Part shown: positions 8,638 to 17,990 of the stretch, piece by piece
Position numbering within the stretch: position 1 is the first letter of the stretch
Layout of the letters: each line of letters opens with the position of its first letter
Source of the DNA: Kitasatospora aureofaciens
GTDB taxonomy: Bacteria > Actinomycetota > Actinomycetes > Streptomycetales > Streptomycetaceae
NCBI RefSeq assembly: GCF_001188955.3
Contig: NZ_JPRF03000043.1
Coordinates: 62,001-126,000 of the forward strand
Direction of reading: 5' to 3'
DNA length: 64,000 nucleotides
The notes under the pieces: model-generated
The model's input: the letters and a program-made list of their open reading frames with translations, nothing else
Told to the model about the DNA's origin: nothing
Database searches by the model: none
Position numbers and translations under genes: made by a program

Positions 8638-9822
8638 TCACAGCCAGTTGGGCGCGATCTCCGTCGCCCAGAGCTCCAGGCTGCGCATCTGCACGTCGTG
8701 CGGGATCAGGCCGGAGTACTGGCACTGCAGCAGGTACTCGGGGTCGTGCTGGGTCACCAGCTTCTCGATCTTGCGGTTGATGTCGTCGGGGGTGCCGACC
8801 CATTCGAGGCCGCGCTCGACCAGGGTCCGGTAGTCCGCGCCGATCGGGCCGGTCTCGCCGACCCGGCGCAGGCTCTCGGTGAAGCCCATCGGGCCGAACC
8901 AGTTCTCGAAGACGAAGCCGCCGCCGCGGGCCGCCCAGTGGTGGGCCTCGTCGGCGTCCCTGGCCACCAGCACGTCCTTCATCACCCCGATCCGCTCGCC
9001 GCGCCGCAGCTCGCCGTGCCCGGCGGCCGCGGCCTCCTCCCGGTAGAGGTCCATCAGCCGGCTCACGATCCGGTCGTCGGTGTTCATCAGGATCGGCACC
9101 ACGCCCTCGCGGGCACAGAACCGGAAGGTGTCCTCGCTGAAGCTGAACGGCTGGAACACCGGCGGGTGCGGGTGCTGGTAGGGCTTCGGGGCGATGCCGA
9201 CCTCCTGCACCACGCCGTTCTCGTCGAGGCCGCGGCCGAAGCTGCGGACGGCGTCGTAGGGGAACTCCAGGCCCTTGGGCGGGATCGTCCACTGGGCGCC
9301 GCTGTGCGAGAAGGTCTCGGTGGTCCACGCCTTCTTGAGGATCTCCCAGTGCTCCTCGAACAGCGCCCGGTTGCGCCGGTCGTTGGCGCCGGCGTCGGAG
9401 AGCGTCCCGCCGACCCCGAACGGCTGGCCCATGATCTCGGCCCACCGCTTCTGGAAGCCGCGTGCGATCCCGACGAAGGTCCGGCCCCGGGTCATGTGGT
9501 CGAGCATCGCCAGGTCCTCGGCGAGCCGCAGGGGGTTGTGGAAGGGCAGCACGTTGGCCATCTGGCCAACCCTGATCTCCTTGGTCTGCATGGCCAGGTA
9601 CAGGCCCAGCATGATCGGGTTGTTGGACACCTCGAAGCCCTCGACGTGGAAGTGGTGCTCGGTGAACGAGAGCCCCCAGTAACCGAGTTCGTCGGCCGCC
9701 CGGGCCTGCTCGGTGAGCTGCCAAAGCATGTTCCGGTAGTTCTGCCGGTTCACCCCGGACATGCCCTTGAGCACCTGGTCGTGGCTGCCGACCGTCGGCA
9801 GGTAGAAGAGGATGGACTTCAC
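8638..9822 (-). CDS. cvm5: Luciferase-like flavin monooxygenase (Cvm5-like)
   Basis: A 394-residue bacterial-luciferase-family (LLM) flavin-dependent oxidoreductase with the family's N-terminal strand (S-I-L-F-Y-L-P), the G-Y-W-G-L-S-F-T-E-H-H motif, the N-N-P-I-M-L-G helix and the R-L-A-E-D-L-A-M-L-D stretch. It needs reduced FMN from another enzyme; no flavin reductase gene is visible here. In S. clavuligerus Cvm5, of the same family, acts late in 5S clavam formation and is proposed to take part in oxidative loss of the clavaminate side chain. GTG 9822 follows AGGA. Its promoter region is shared with the divergent aminotransferase. Confidence 0.85.
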   Translation of the reverse strand: MKSILFYLPTVGSHDQVLKGMSGVNRQNYRNMLWQLTEQARAADELGYWGLSFTEHHFHVEGFEVSNNPIMLGLYLAMQTKEIRVGQMANVLPFHNPLRLAEDLAMLDHMTRGRTFVGIARGFQKRWAEIMGQPFGVGGTLSDAGANDRRNRALFEEHWEILKKAWTTETFSHSGAQWTIPPKGLEFPYDAVRSFGRGLDENGVVQEVGIAPKPYQHPHPPVFQPFSFSEDTFRFCAREGVVPILMNTDDRIVSRLMDLYREEAAAAGHGELRRGERIGVMKDVLVARDADEAHHWAARGGGFVFENWFGPMGFTESLRRVGETGPIGADYRTLVERGLEWVGTPDDINRKIEKLVTQHDPEYLLQCQYSGLIPHDVQMRSLELWATEIAPNWL

Positions 9823-10033
9823 GGGTCGTCCTTTCGTGCCGCGCGGCGACGCCACGGCTGGAAGCGGAGGAGGGTGCGGTCGACGGTGGCACCCGGCTCT
9901 TGCGAATCGTTTGACGCGCCGCCTCCACCGGTCCGGAACGGCCGGGCGGCGGCGCGGAGCGGGACGTCCAGCGGACGCCAAGGGGTCGCTGACAGCGTGG
10001 TGGCGAGCCTCACCCGATCCTTAGGAGCTCGCC
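9823..10033. promoter_or_regulatory. Divergent promoter region with a cluster-shared motif
   Basis: It separates the monooxygenase (minus) from the aminotransferase (plus). CTTGCGAATCGTTTGACGC at 9899-9917 matches CTTGCAAACGGTTTGACGC at 17972-17990 at 16 of 19 positions, in the same orientation and upstream of minus-strand cluster genes in both cases. The core GCGAATCGT recurs in reverse at 422-430. It is a good candidate operator for a cluster regulator. Confidence 0.55.
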
Positions 10034-11398
10034 TTGAACCCAGCAACTGCCACCGCCCCCGGTGCGACCGGCACGGGGCTCGCGGCCGCGGACCGCGCGA
10101 CGCTCATCCACCCCACGCTGCCGGCGCACCGGACGGACCGCACCGTCCTGGTCTCCGGCTCGGGCTGCCGGGTCACCGACGCGGCCGGCCGCGAGTACCT
10201 GGACGCCTCCGCCGTCCTCGGCGTGACCCAGGTGGGCCACGGCCGCGCCGAGCTCGCCCGGGCCGCCGCCGAGCAGATGACCCGGCTGGAGTACTTCCAC
10301 ACCTGGGGCACCGTGACCAACGACCGGGCGGTGGAACTCGCCACCCGGCTCGCCGGGTTGGCCCCGGGAGGGCTGCGCCGGACGTACTTCACCAGCGGCG
10401 GCGCGGAGGGCAACGAGATCGCGCTGCGGATGGCCCGGCTCCACCACCACCGCCGCGGCGAGCCGCAGCGCACCTGGATCCTGGCCCGCACGATGGGCTA
10501 CCACGGCATCGGCTACGGCAGCGGCGGCGTGTCCGGATTCCCGGTCTATCACACCGGGTTCGGCCCCAGCATGCCGGACGTGCACTTCCTGACGCCGCCG
10601 CACCCCTACCGCCGGGAGCTGTTCTCCGGCGCCGACGTCACCGAGTTCTGCCTGGCCGAACTGCGGGAGTCGATCGAGCGGATCGGGCCGGAGCGGATCG
10701 CCGCGATGATCGGCGAGCCGGTGATGGGCGGCATCGGCGCGGTCGTCCCGCCGGCCGACTACTGGCCGCGGGTCGCGGAACTGCTGCGCTCCTACGGCAT
10801 CCTGCTGATCCTGGACGAGGTGGTCACCGGGTACGGCCGCACCGGGCACTGGTTCGCCGCCGAGCACGTCGGGGTGGTGCCCGACATCCTGGTCACCGCC
10901 AAGGGCCTCACCTCGGGGTACCTCCCGCACGGGGCGGTGCTGGTCTCCGACGAGGTCGCCGACACCGTGACCGGCGAGCAGGGCTTTCCGGTGGGCTACA
11001 CCTACACCGGGCACCCGACCGCGTGCGCGGTCGCCCTGGCCAACCTGGACATCATCGAGCGCGAGGGGCTGGCGGCCAACGCGGCCGCCGTCGGCGCACA
11101 CCTGAAGGACGGGCTGACGCGGTTGCTGGACCTGCCCGTGGTGGCGGAGGTCCGCGGGGTCGGGCTGATGCTGGCCGTCGAGCTGACCTCGGACAAGGAG
11201 GCCCGGCGGCCGCTGCCGCAGGGCACCACCGAGGTGGCGGACGCGCTGCGCGAGCAGGCGGGCATCATCCTGCGGACCAACCCGTACGCGCTGGTGATCA
11301 ATCCGCCGCTGGTGTTCACCCGGCAGGACGCGGGCCTGCTCGTCGACGGCCTGCGCTCGGTCCTCTCGCGGGTCGGCCTCGACGGCCACGTGCGCTGA
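10034..11398 (+). CDS. cvm6: Class III pyridoxal-phosphate aminotransferase (Cvm6-like)
   Basis: A 454-residue class III (omega) aminotransferase. Visible are the S-G-G-A-E-G-N-E phosphate-binding region, the G-Y-H-G motif, L-I-L-D-E-V-V-T-G-Y-G-R-T-G with the Asp that pairs with the PLP pyridine nitrogen, and the Schiff-base Lys in T-A-K-G-L-T-S-G-Y. The start is TTG 10034: AGGAG lies 6 bases upstream and no other start in frame is as well placed. Cvm6 in S. clavuligerus is a class III aminotransferase needed for 5S clavams, probably acting on clavaminic acid. Fold certain; substrate inferred from context. Confidence 0.88.
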   Translation: MNPATATAPGATGTGLAAADRATLIHPTLPAHRTDRTVLVSGSGCRVTDAAGREYLDASAVLGVTQVGHGRAELARAAAEQMTRLEYFHTWGTVTNDRAVELATRLAGLAPGGLRRTYFTSGGAEGNEIALRMARLHHHRRGEPQRTWILARTMGYHGIGYGSGGVSGFPVYHTGFGPSMPDVHFLTPPHPYRRELFSGADVTEFCLAELRESIERIGPERIAAMIGEPVMGGIGAVVPPADYWPRVAELLRSYGILLILDEVVTGYGRTGHWFAAEHVGVVPDILVTAKGLTSGYLPHGAVLVSDEVADTVTGEQGFPVGYTYTGHPTACAVALANLDIIEREGLAANAAAVGAHLKDGLTRLLDLPVVAEVRGVGLMLAVELTSDKEARRPLPQGTTEVADALREQAGIILRTNPYALVINPPLVFTRQDAGLLVDGLRSVLSRVGLDGHVR

Positions 11399-11415
11399 CC
11401 CGTCGGCGGGCCGGG

Positions 11416-14400
11416 CTACCGCGCCGCCCCGGCGAGCAGGGCCGCGAACGGCCACTGCGGCCGCCGCAGCACGTGCTCGCCGCGCAGCTCGATCTCGTCG
11501 GCCATGGTCCGCGCCGTCGCGCGGGCCAGGTCCGGCAGTCCGGCGTGCTGCTCCGCCTCGGCGAGCAGCCCCAGGTGCAGCGCCCGCCGGAAGACCGTGC
11601 CGGAGCGGGCCGCGGCGTCCAGGGCCCAGCGCATCCGCCGCAGTCCGACGCCGGGTCGGCCGCGGCGCACCTCGGCCCAGCCGAGCAGCACGGACAGCAT
11701 GTTCTGCCAGTGGCCCAGCTGGCAGCGGACGGTGAGGTCGACCCCGGCGGTGGAGGCCTGCCAGGCCCGTTCCACGTCCCCGTCGAGGACGGCCAGCAGG
11801 GCGTCGGCGTAGAGGGCGAAGGTGCGGTCCCACGGCCGGTCGCAGCTGTCCGACTCGGAGAGCTGCAGCAGCTCCTCGCGGTAGCGCCCGGCGGCGGCGG
11901 TATCGCCGAGCAGGACGTGGCTGACGGCCAGGTGGACGCGGTAGTTGATCCTGGGGTCGCTGCGGGACAGGCCCATGAACCGGTCCGGCCGCTCCTCCGC
12001 GCCCTGCGCGTCGACCAGCGGGAGCCCGCGTTCCAGTTCGGCGACGGCCTCCTCCAGCCGGTCGGCGGTGAACCACAGCACGCCCTTGCCGTAGCAGGCG
12101 GCCGTCCGGGCCTCGGTCCCGCCGCCGTGCTCGGCCGACTCTTCCAGCAGCGCGACGATCCCGGACACCCGGCGCAGGTCGCCGCCGGCCAGGTGCATGA
12201 TGACCCGGGAGGCCAACAGCGCGGTGGGGCGGGTGTTGTCGAGGGTCTTCTGCAGCACCTCGACCCGGGTGCAGGCGTCGGTGACCGCCGGGGACCCGTA
12301 GCCGAGGGTCATCGACAGCAGCCACACGACCCGCTTCTGCAGTTCCAGCTCGGCCGCGACGGACCGGTTCCGGGGCTGGCCGCGCAGTACGTCGATGGCC
12401 TGCGACAGCCAGGCGCGCGCCTCGGAGTGCAGCCGCCGGCGCTCGGCGAGGTCGCCCATGCCGACCAGGGGCTGCACCGCCTCGCGCGGGTCGAGTTCCT
12501 GCGCCGCCCGGCCACAGTGGTAGCCGATGGTCTCGGCGCAGTCGGTGCGGGCCCTGCCGACGGCGCCGTCGGCCAGCGCGACCGCCACCCGGTGGTGCAG
12601 CCGGGCGCGCTGGACCGGGTCGAGGTCGGCGAGCAGCATGTCCCGCATCAGCCCCTGCGCGAACCGGAAGCCGCGAGGGTCGACCGGATCGGGGCGCAGC
12701 AGCCCGCTGTGCAGCGCGTCGTGGACCAGGCCCGGTGGCTCGCCCAGTCCGGTGAGGACGTCGGTGAGCAGCCGGCGGTCCACGGCCGGGCCGATCACCG
12801 CGCAGGTCTGCAGCACCCGGATGACACCCTCCGGGCACTCGGCCAGGCGGGCGCCCAGCACCAGCCGCAGGCCGAAGGAGAGCGGGGCGGCCGGTTCGGC
12901 GGGTCCGGTCACGGCGGTGGCGGTCGGCCGCAGCTTGGTGAGCAGGTAGGGGTTGCCGCCGGTGGCGCGGTGGGCGGCCGACACCAGGTCCCAGGTGGGC
13001 GGCTCGCCCCCGGTGCGGTTGATCAGGGCCCTGGTCTCGGCGAGCGAGAGCACGTCGAGGTGCAGGTACTCGGCGGCGACCTCCTGGAGCAGGTCGGCGA
13101 CCGCTCCGCCGAGTTCGGGGCGCTGGGCGAGCCGGTGCTCCCGGACGGTCGCGACCACCAGCAGGTCGCTGTCGCCGAGCTCCTTGGTGAGCAGCTGGAG
13201 GAGTGCCAGGGTGCCGGTGTCGGCGAGGTGCAGGTCCTCCAGGAAGAGCACCAGCGGGCGGCGGGCGGCGGTCAGCAGGGCCTGGCAGACGGCGTCCTGG
13301 AAGGCCAGGTGCCGGGCGGGGGAGAGCGGCGCCTCGGTGCCCGCGGGGCCCGGCGCGCGGTCCGGGCGCAGCATGCCGAGGGTGTCCAGGACGGGCTCGG
13401 GCAGGGTGGCCAGTTCGGCGGCCCTGGTGCGGCGGAGCTTGCGGACGACCCGGGTCCACAGCCAGTACTCGGGGAGTTCGGGGCCGGCGGCGCAGTGCGC
13501 CCAGACGGCGTCCAGTCCGGCGGCCGGCAGTCCGCCGGCCAGTTCCTGGAGCAGCCGGGTCTTGCCGACGCCCTGTTCGCCGATCACCAGGACGGTGCGG
13601 CCGCGGCGGCCGGGTGCGGTGAGTGCTCGCAGGGTGGCCAGTTCCCGGGTGCGGCCGATCAGCCGTCCGGCGGGCGGGGCGGCTGGTGCGACGGCCGGGG
13701 CGACGGCCGCCGGGTTGGGGGAGGGGGCCGACGCCGGTGCGGGGCGCGGCGGTTCGGGCACGGCGGCGGGGGCGGGGGTGAGCGCCGGGGCGGGGCCCGG
13801 ATCCACCGGGCCCGGGGTGGGCGGTCGCAGCGCGTCGACGTCGGCGACCAGGGTGAGGCGGGGGCGCAGGTCGGCCGGGGAGGCGGTCCGCCCGCCCGCG
13901 TGCACGAGGTCCTGACGCAGGATCGCGCCGTGCAGCTCCTGGAGTTCCTTGCTGGTGTCGGCGCCCAGTTCCTCGGCGAGGTGGGCCCGGATCCGTTCGA
14001 AGGTCAGCAGTGCCTCGGCGGGCTGGCCGCAGTGGTACTGCGCCAGCATGAGCTGGCAGCCCAGCCGTTCCAGCATCGGGTTGCGCCGGACCTCGTCGTC
14101 GAGTTCGCGCACCACCTCGTCGTACCGGGCCAGGCCGAGGCTGGCGTCGGCCCAGGTCTGCAGGCCCACCAGGCGCAGCTGTTCGAGCCGGGCGGACTCC
14201 AGTTGGGCGAAGTCGTAGGCGGCCAGTTCCCCGTACGGGGTGCCGTGCCAGAGGCCGAGCGCCTCGTCGACGGTGCCGCGGGCCGCGGCCAGGTCCCCGC
14301 GGGCGAACTGCTCGCGCCCGGCCTCGACGGCGGACTGGAACCGGCTGGCGTCGATGCAGTCTCGGTCGACCTCCAGGACGTAGCCGGGGGCCTGGTACCG

Positions 14401-14712
14401 CAGGGCCAGCAGCCTGTCCTTGGAGGGGACGGGCGAGTGGCCGTCGATCGCCTTGCGCAGCCGGGAGACGTACGACTGGAGGGTGCCGACGACGGCCTGC
14501 GGCGGTGAGGAGCCCCAGATGGCGCTGACGATCCCGGAGACCGACACCACCCGGCCCGCGTTGATCAACAGCAGGGCCAGCAGGGCCCGTTGACGCGGCG
14601 GGCCCAGGTCGAGTGCCCGTCGGCCGGCCAGCACGGACATCTGTCCCAGCACCCTGATCGGTGCGGGGCTCCGTAACACGAGATCGGAAGCGGCGTTGTC
14701 GACTCGGCTCAT
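11416..14712 (-). CDS. cvm7: Large SARP-type transcriptional activator (Cvm7-like)
   Basis: A 1098-residue regulator. The N-terminus holds an OmpR-type winged helix (P-P-R-Q-R-A-L-L-A-L-L-L, then T-L-Q-S-Y-V-S-R-L-R-K), residues about 100-240 form the bacterial transcriptional activation domain, and a Pro/Ala-rich linker follows. An AAA ATPase domain has the Walker A G-E-Q-G-V-G-K-T and a Walker B-like L-V-L-F-L-E-D-L-H. The C-terminal half is helical, TPR-like. This is the large SARP architecture of Cvm7, the pathway activator of 5S clavams. ATG 14712 is chosen because the SARP domain begins directly after it. It probably activates the cluster through direct-repeat sites. Confidence 0.88.
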   Translation of the reverse strand: MSRVDNAASDLVLRSPAPIRVLGQMSVLAGRRALDLGPPRQRALLALLLINAGRVVSVSGIVSAIWGSSPPQAVVGTLQSYVSRLRKAIDGHSPVPSKDRLLALRYQAPGYVLEVDRDCIDASRFQSAVEAGREQFARGDLAAARGTVDEALGLWHGTPYGELAAYDFAQLESARLEQLRLVGLQTWADASLGLARYDEVVRELDDEVRRNPMLERLGCQLMLAQYHCGQPAEALLTFERIRAHLAEELGADTSKELQELHGAILRQDLVHAGGRTASPADLRPRLTLVADVDALRPPTPGPVDPGPAPALTPAPAAVPEPPRPAPASAPSPNPAAVAPAVAPAAPPAGRLIGRTRELATLRALTAPGRRGRTVLVIGEQGVGKTRLLQELAGGLPAAGLDAVWAHCAAGPELPEYWLWTRVVRKLRRTRAAELATLPEPVLDTLGMLRPDRAPGPAGTEAPLSPARHLAFQDAVCQALLTAARRPLVLFLEDLHLADTGTLALLQLLTKELGDSDLLVVATVREHRLAQRPELGGAVADLLQEVAAEYLHLDVLSLAETRALINRTGGEPPTWDLVSAAHRATGGNPYLLTKLRPTATAVTGPAEPAAPLSFGLRLVLGARLAECPEGVIRVLQTCAVIGPAVDRRLLTDVLTGLGEPPGLVHDALHSGLLRPDPVDPRGFRFAQGLMRDMLLADLDPVQRARLHHRVAVALADGAVGRARTDCAETIGYHCGRAAQELDPREAVQPLVGMGDLAERRRLHSEARAWLSQAIDVLRGQPRNRSVAAELELQKRVVWLLSMTLGYGSPAVTDACTRVEVLQKTLDNTRPTALLASRVIMHLAGGDLRRVSGIVALLEESAEHGGGTEARTAACYGKGVLWFTADRLEEAVAELERGLPLVDAQGAEERPDRFMGLSRSDPRINYRVHLAVSHVLLGDTAAAGRYREELLQLSESDSCDRPWDRTFALYADALLAVLDGDVERAWQASTAGVDLTVRCQLGHWQNMLSVLLGWAEVRRGRPGVGLRRMRWALDAAARSGTVFRRALHLGLLAEAEQHAGLPDLARATARTMADEIELRGEHVLRRPQWPFAALLAGAAR

Positions 14713-15325
14713 CTCATCACATCCCGTCAGGCAAGACAGCTGGTGCACCCGCCGTGACCGCCGGGGTGAGCCGGGGCACGGCGTGATTCGGGAAATTTCC
14801 GAACATGGCCGGGGATGTTGTGGCGGCCGGCCGTACGGGGGTATCGACGGCGGGGCCTCGGGGGAGTCGCCGGTTCCGTGGGGTCGCCGTTCCCTGCCGT
14901 CACCGACGGTTGCCGGTCCGGCGGTGCTGGGGGGAGCTGGGGAGGGCGCGGGAACCGTCGACGGGTACGGTCTCGGGCGCAATCAGGCCGGGCGTCTGGA
15001 CGGGGCGCTGCGCGGACGGCGTGGAGTGGTGATGGCGGGGCCTCCCTTGGCGTGACCAGCCGCGATCCGCCTGCGTCCGATACAACGGCACAGCGCTTTG
15101 CTGGTCATGTCACTGTCATATGAATCATGAATGCTGGCAGGCTACCCCGGATGGGGCGACGGTGAAACCCGCCGTCGGACCGGAAGGTTCCCCTTCCGGA
15201 CGACCACGGACGGTGATGGCGGGTGGGCGCGCGTCGGCTCCCCCCGCGCGGTCGTCCACGGGAGGAGCCGACGGGCCGTCGGGAGCGCGGCCCCGCAACC
15301 GGTCGGGGCGGCGGCCGGAGCCGGA
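14713..15325. promoter_or_regulatory. Upstream region of the SARP gene
   Basis: No gene is supported in this 613-bp stretch. A palindrome GGAAATTTCC at 14791-14800 lies 79 bases upstream of the SARP ATG and is a candidate operator. An unusually AT-rich patch at 15105-15135 could hold a promoter. The hairpin CCGGAAGG-TTCC-CCTTCCGG (15180-15199) lies downstream of the MFS stop and may be its terminator. Confidence 0.45.
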
Positions 15326-16558
15326 TCAGGAGTGCGTGACGCTTGCCCTCTCGCCGGGGACGGCCTCGGCCCGGCGCTCCCCGCGCAGCCGGGCCAGCAG
15401 CAGGTGGCAGCCCGCGCAGACCACGGCCAGGCACAGGCAGGCGCCCCACACCGCCGTGGTGCCGGACGCCTCGATCACCCGCGCGCTGAGCACCGGGGCC
15501 AGGGCTACCGACACGCTCCAGACCGACAGGAACCAGCCCTGGTAGCCGCCCTGCCGGTCGGGGGGCGACAGTGCTGCCACCAGCGCCATGCACGTCGGCC
15601 AGACGACGATCTCGCCGAGGCTCCACAGCACGACGGTCGCCCCGTACCCGACGGTGCCGTGCACGGCGGCCGTCAGCCCCATGCCGAGACCGGTCACCAG
15701 GGTCGCCACAGCCAGCGCGTGTTCCGGCCGGAGCCTCCCGGCCAGCCGGGTCAGCGGGAGCTGGAGCACCGCGATGACGAGACCGTTCATCATCATCGCC
15801 GCGCCGTAGTCGGCGGCCGAGAGACCGTCCCCCGTCATCGTCAACGGCAGTGCCACCAGGGGCTGTTGGAACAGCAGGCCGAGCATCAGCACTGAACCCA
15901 GCAGGACCGGGAAGCCCGGCGCGCGGTGCGGCGGGCGCTGCGCACCGGCCGCGTCCGTCACCCCGGCGCTCTCCGGCGGCGGGCGGGTCTCCGGCACCCG
16001 CAGGTACACCATGACGCCGGCGAGCAGATTGGCCACCGCGTTGACCAGGAACAGCAGCAGGAATCCGTGGGAGGCGGCGAGCCCGGCCGTCACGGCGGCC
16101 ACCGAGAAGCCCAGGTTGGTGGCCCAGTAGATCAGCGAGTACGCCCGCGGCAGATCTTCTAGGGCCACCAGGTCGGCGACGGCCGCCGCGCGGGCCGGGC
16201 GGGTGGCGTTCAGGCCGACCCCCACCGTGAGGGTGAACAGCAGGACCGGCACCCGGCCGTGGGCCAGGCCCAGCCCCAGCATGCCCGCGACGGTGAGGAC
16301 CTCGCTCGCCAACAGCACCGTCCGCCGCCCCACCCGGTCCGCCAGGATGCCGCCGAACAGCGAGGCGATCCCGCTGCCCACCCCGAACGTGGTCAGGGTC
16401 AGGCCGGTGAAGAAGACCGAATAGCCGCGCACCGTGGTGAGGTAGATCGTCATGAACGGCACCACGAAGCCGCCCGCCGAGGTGACCAGCGTTCCGCCCC
16501 AGAGCCACCAGAACGGCCCCGGCAGCCCCCCCGGTGCCCCGGCCGACCGAAGCGGCAC
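15326..16558 (-). CDS. MFS efflux transporter
   Basis: A 410-residue membrane protein with about 12 hydrophobic segments and the MFS signature between TM2 and TM3 (G-G-I-L-A-D-R-V-G-R-R-T). Such drug/H+ antiporters export antibiotics and often protect producers. GTG 16558 follows the ligase stop by one base and its ribosome site lies inside the end of the ligase gene, so the two are coupled. Export of a clavam product is inferred from position. The frame remains open well upstream of the chosen start, but only as overlap with the ligase. Confidence 0.88.
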   Translation of the reverse strand: MPLRSAGAPGGLPGPFWWLWGGTLVTSAGGFVVPFMTIYLTTVRGYSVFFTGLTLTTFGVGSGIASLFGGILADRVGRRTVLLASEVLTVAGMLGLGLAHGRVPVLLFTLTVGVGLNATRPARAAAVADLVALEDLPRAYSLIYWATNLGFSVAAVTAGLAASHGFLLLFLVNAVANLLAGVMVYLRVPETRPPPESAGVTDAAGAQRPPHRAPGFPVLLGSVLMLGLLFQQPLVALPLTMTGDGLSAADYGAAMMMNGLVIAVLQLPLTRLAGRLRPEHALAVATLVTGLGMGLTAAVHGTVGYGATVVLWSLGEIVVWPTCMALVAALSPPDRQGGYQGWFLSVWSVSVALAPVLSARVIEASGTTAVWGACLCLAVVCAGCHLLLARLRGERRAEAVPGERASVTHS

Positions 16559-16559
16559 C

Positions 16560-17828
16560 TCAGCTCCGCCCGTCGTACTCGACCCTGAGGGTCCGCGCCA
16601 GGTGGTCGCGGAACTCCACCGCCGCGGCGTCCGACGCGTGGTGCGACAGCACGATCGCCGGGTACCCGGACCAGTCCGGGTACGGCCGCAGCAGCGCGCC
16701 GGGACCGACCGTCCGCACCACGTGGTCCACGCACGGCTCCTCGCGCACCTCGTCCAGCCCATGCACCCGGGCGATCCGGCCGCCGCCGCCCACCGGCACC
16801 AGGTACGCCGCCGCGTGCCCGGTGCCCACCGGCTCCGTGCTCCAGCACTCGGGCTCCCGGCCGAGGTGGATGCGGACCGCCTCGGCCGCGAGGTCGATCC
16901 CGCTGCTGACGTGCACCAGGTGGTGCATGAACCCGCCGCCGCCGATCCGCGCCCCCATCTCCAGCAGCACCGGCCGGGTGCCCGAGACCAGGCGCAGCTC
17001 GGTGTGGGTGGTGCCCTCGGTGACGCCGAAGGCGTGGTGCGCACCGACCACCTCCCGCTCGACGGCCGCCAGGACGTCCGCCGGGAGCCGGGCGGGGGCC
17101 CGCAGCGTGGTCTCCTCGAAGTACGGACCGTTCAGCTCCCCCTTGTAGCTGACGGCACAGACCCGGACCCGGCCCCTGTGCACCAGCGACTCGGCGGAGA
17201 TCTCGGGGCCGTCCAGGTACTCCTCGACCAGCACCCCGGTGCCGTCGGCGGCCCCGTCGTCGTACCCCAGGTGGGTGTCGCACAGCGCCCAGGTGGTGCG
17301 CACCGCCTGCTCCAGCTCCCCGGCGGAGTCGACCCGGATCACGCCCAGACTGGAGTAGCCGTCGGCCGGCTTGACCACGACCGGGAAGCGCAGGCCCGCC
17401 GCGTCGGCCCAGTCGTCCGGGTGACCGACGGCGACGAACCCGGGCACGGCCAGACCGGCGGCGGCGAGCAGCCGGCGCATGCTGCGCTTGTCCCGGACGA
17501 CCGCCGCGGCCTCCTCGGTCAGGCCGGTCAGCCCGAGCACCCGCGCGGCCCGGGCGACGAAGGGAACGACCTTCTCGTTGCCCGCCATGATCCCGTCGAA
17601 CGGCTGGCGGGCGAACCGCTCCACCAGCGCGGCCACCGCCGCGTCGGGATCCCCGTCGACGTCCAGCGGCAGGAGTTCGACCACCCCGGGGGCCTTGCGG
17701 GCCCGTTCGGGGTCGTCGTCGCCCCGGGGCGCCAGGATCAGGTCGACACCGGCGCGCTCCGCGCCTTCGAACACCCAGGGAAGAGCGGAGAACTGGCCGA
17801 CCAGGACGAGTTTCGGACGCTGCCGCAT
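16560..17828 (-). CDS. ATP-grasp carboxylate-amine ligase
   Basis: A 422-residue ATP-grasp enzyme. Visible are the N-terminal Rossmann-like part (L-V-L-V-G-Q), the ATP-binding lysine strand F-P-V-V-V-K-P-A-D-G-Y-S-S-L-G-V, the adenine-contacting L-V-E-E-Y-L-D-G-P-E, and the metal-binding E-M-G-A-R-I-G-G-G-G. This is the pattern of L-amino-acid ligases and carnosine-synthase-like enzymes, which form amide bonds via an acyl phosphate. In clavulanate biosynthesis an ATP-grasp ligase (GcaS) makes N-glycyl-clavaminate, so a ligase here could add an amino acid to a clavam. GGAG precedes ATG 17828. Substrates unknown. Confidence 0.85.
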   Translation of the reverse strand: MRQRPKLVLVGQFSALPWVFEGAERAGVDLILAPRGDDDPERARKAPGVVELLPLDVDGDPDAAVAALVERFARQPFDGIMAGNEKVVPFVARAARVLGLTGLTEEAAAVVRDKRSMRRLLAAAGLAVPGFVAVGHPDDWADAAGLRFPVVVKPADGYSSLGVIRVDSAGELEQAVRTTWALCDTHLGYDDGAADGTGVLVEEYLDGPEISAESLVHRGRVRVCAVSYKGELNGPYFEETTLRAPARLPADVLAAVEREVVGAHHAFGVTEGTTHTELRLVSGTRPVLLEMGARIGGGGFMHHLVHVSSGIDLAAEAVRIHLGREPECWSTEPVGTGHAAAYLVPVGGGGRIARVHGLDEVREEPCVDHVVRTVGPGALLRPYPDWSGYPAIVLSHHASDAAAVEFRDHLARTLRVEYDGRS

Positions 17829-17971
17829 AGGGATCTCCGTACGAGAGTGTGGGATGTGTCGGTGCCCGGTGACCGGGCGCCCGCCACGGCCGCTCGACGG
17901 CCCGGGTCGCGGGCCGCGTCCGGGCGGCCGCGCGGAACACGACCAGCCTTTCCCGGCACTCTTGGCGGATC

Positions 17972-17990
17972 CTTGCAAACGGTTTGACGC
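17972..17990. promoter_or_regulatory. Second copy of the cluster-shared motif
   Basis: CTTGCAAACGGTTTGACGC lies 144 bases upstream of the ligase start and contains the palindrome CAAAC-G-GTTTG. It matches the motif at 9899-9917 at 16 of 19 positions. It may be a regulator site for the ligase-MFS operon. Confidence 0.5.

Noticed and set aside
8572..14508. A 1978-codon open frame on the plus strand across the hydrolase, monooxygenase, aminotransferase and SARP region
   Set aside because: It has no domain, runs antisense or out of frame to four well-supported genes, and is low-complexity.
1..17990. Calling the region a clavulanic acid cluster
   Set aside because: The early genes are shared, but the clavulanate-specific late genes are not seen and the Cvm1/5/6/7-like set is present.
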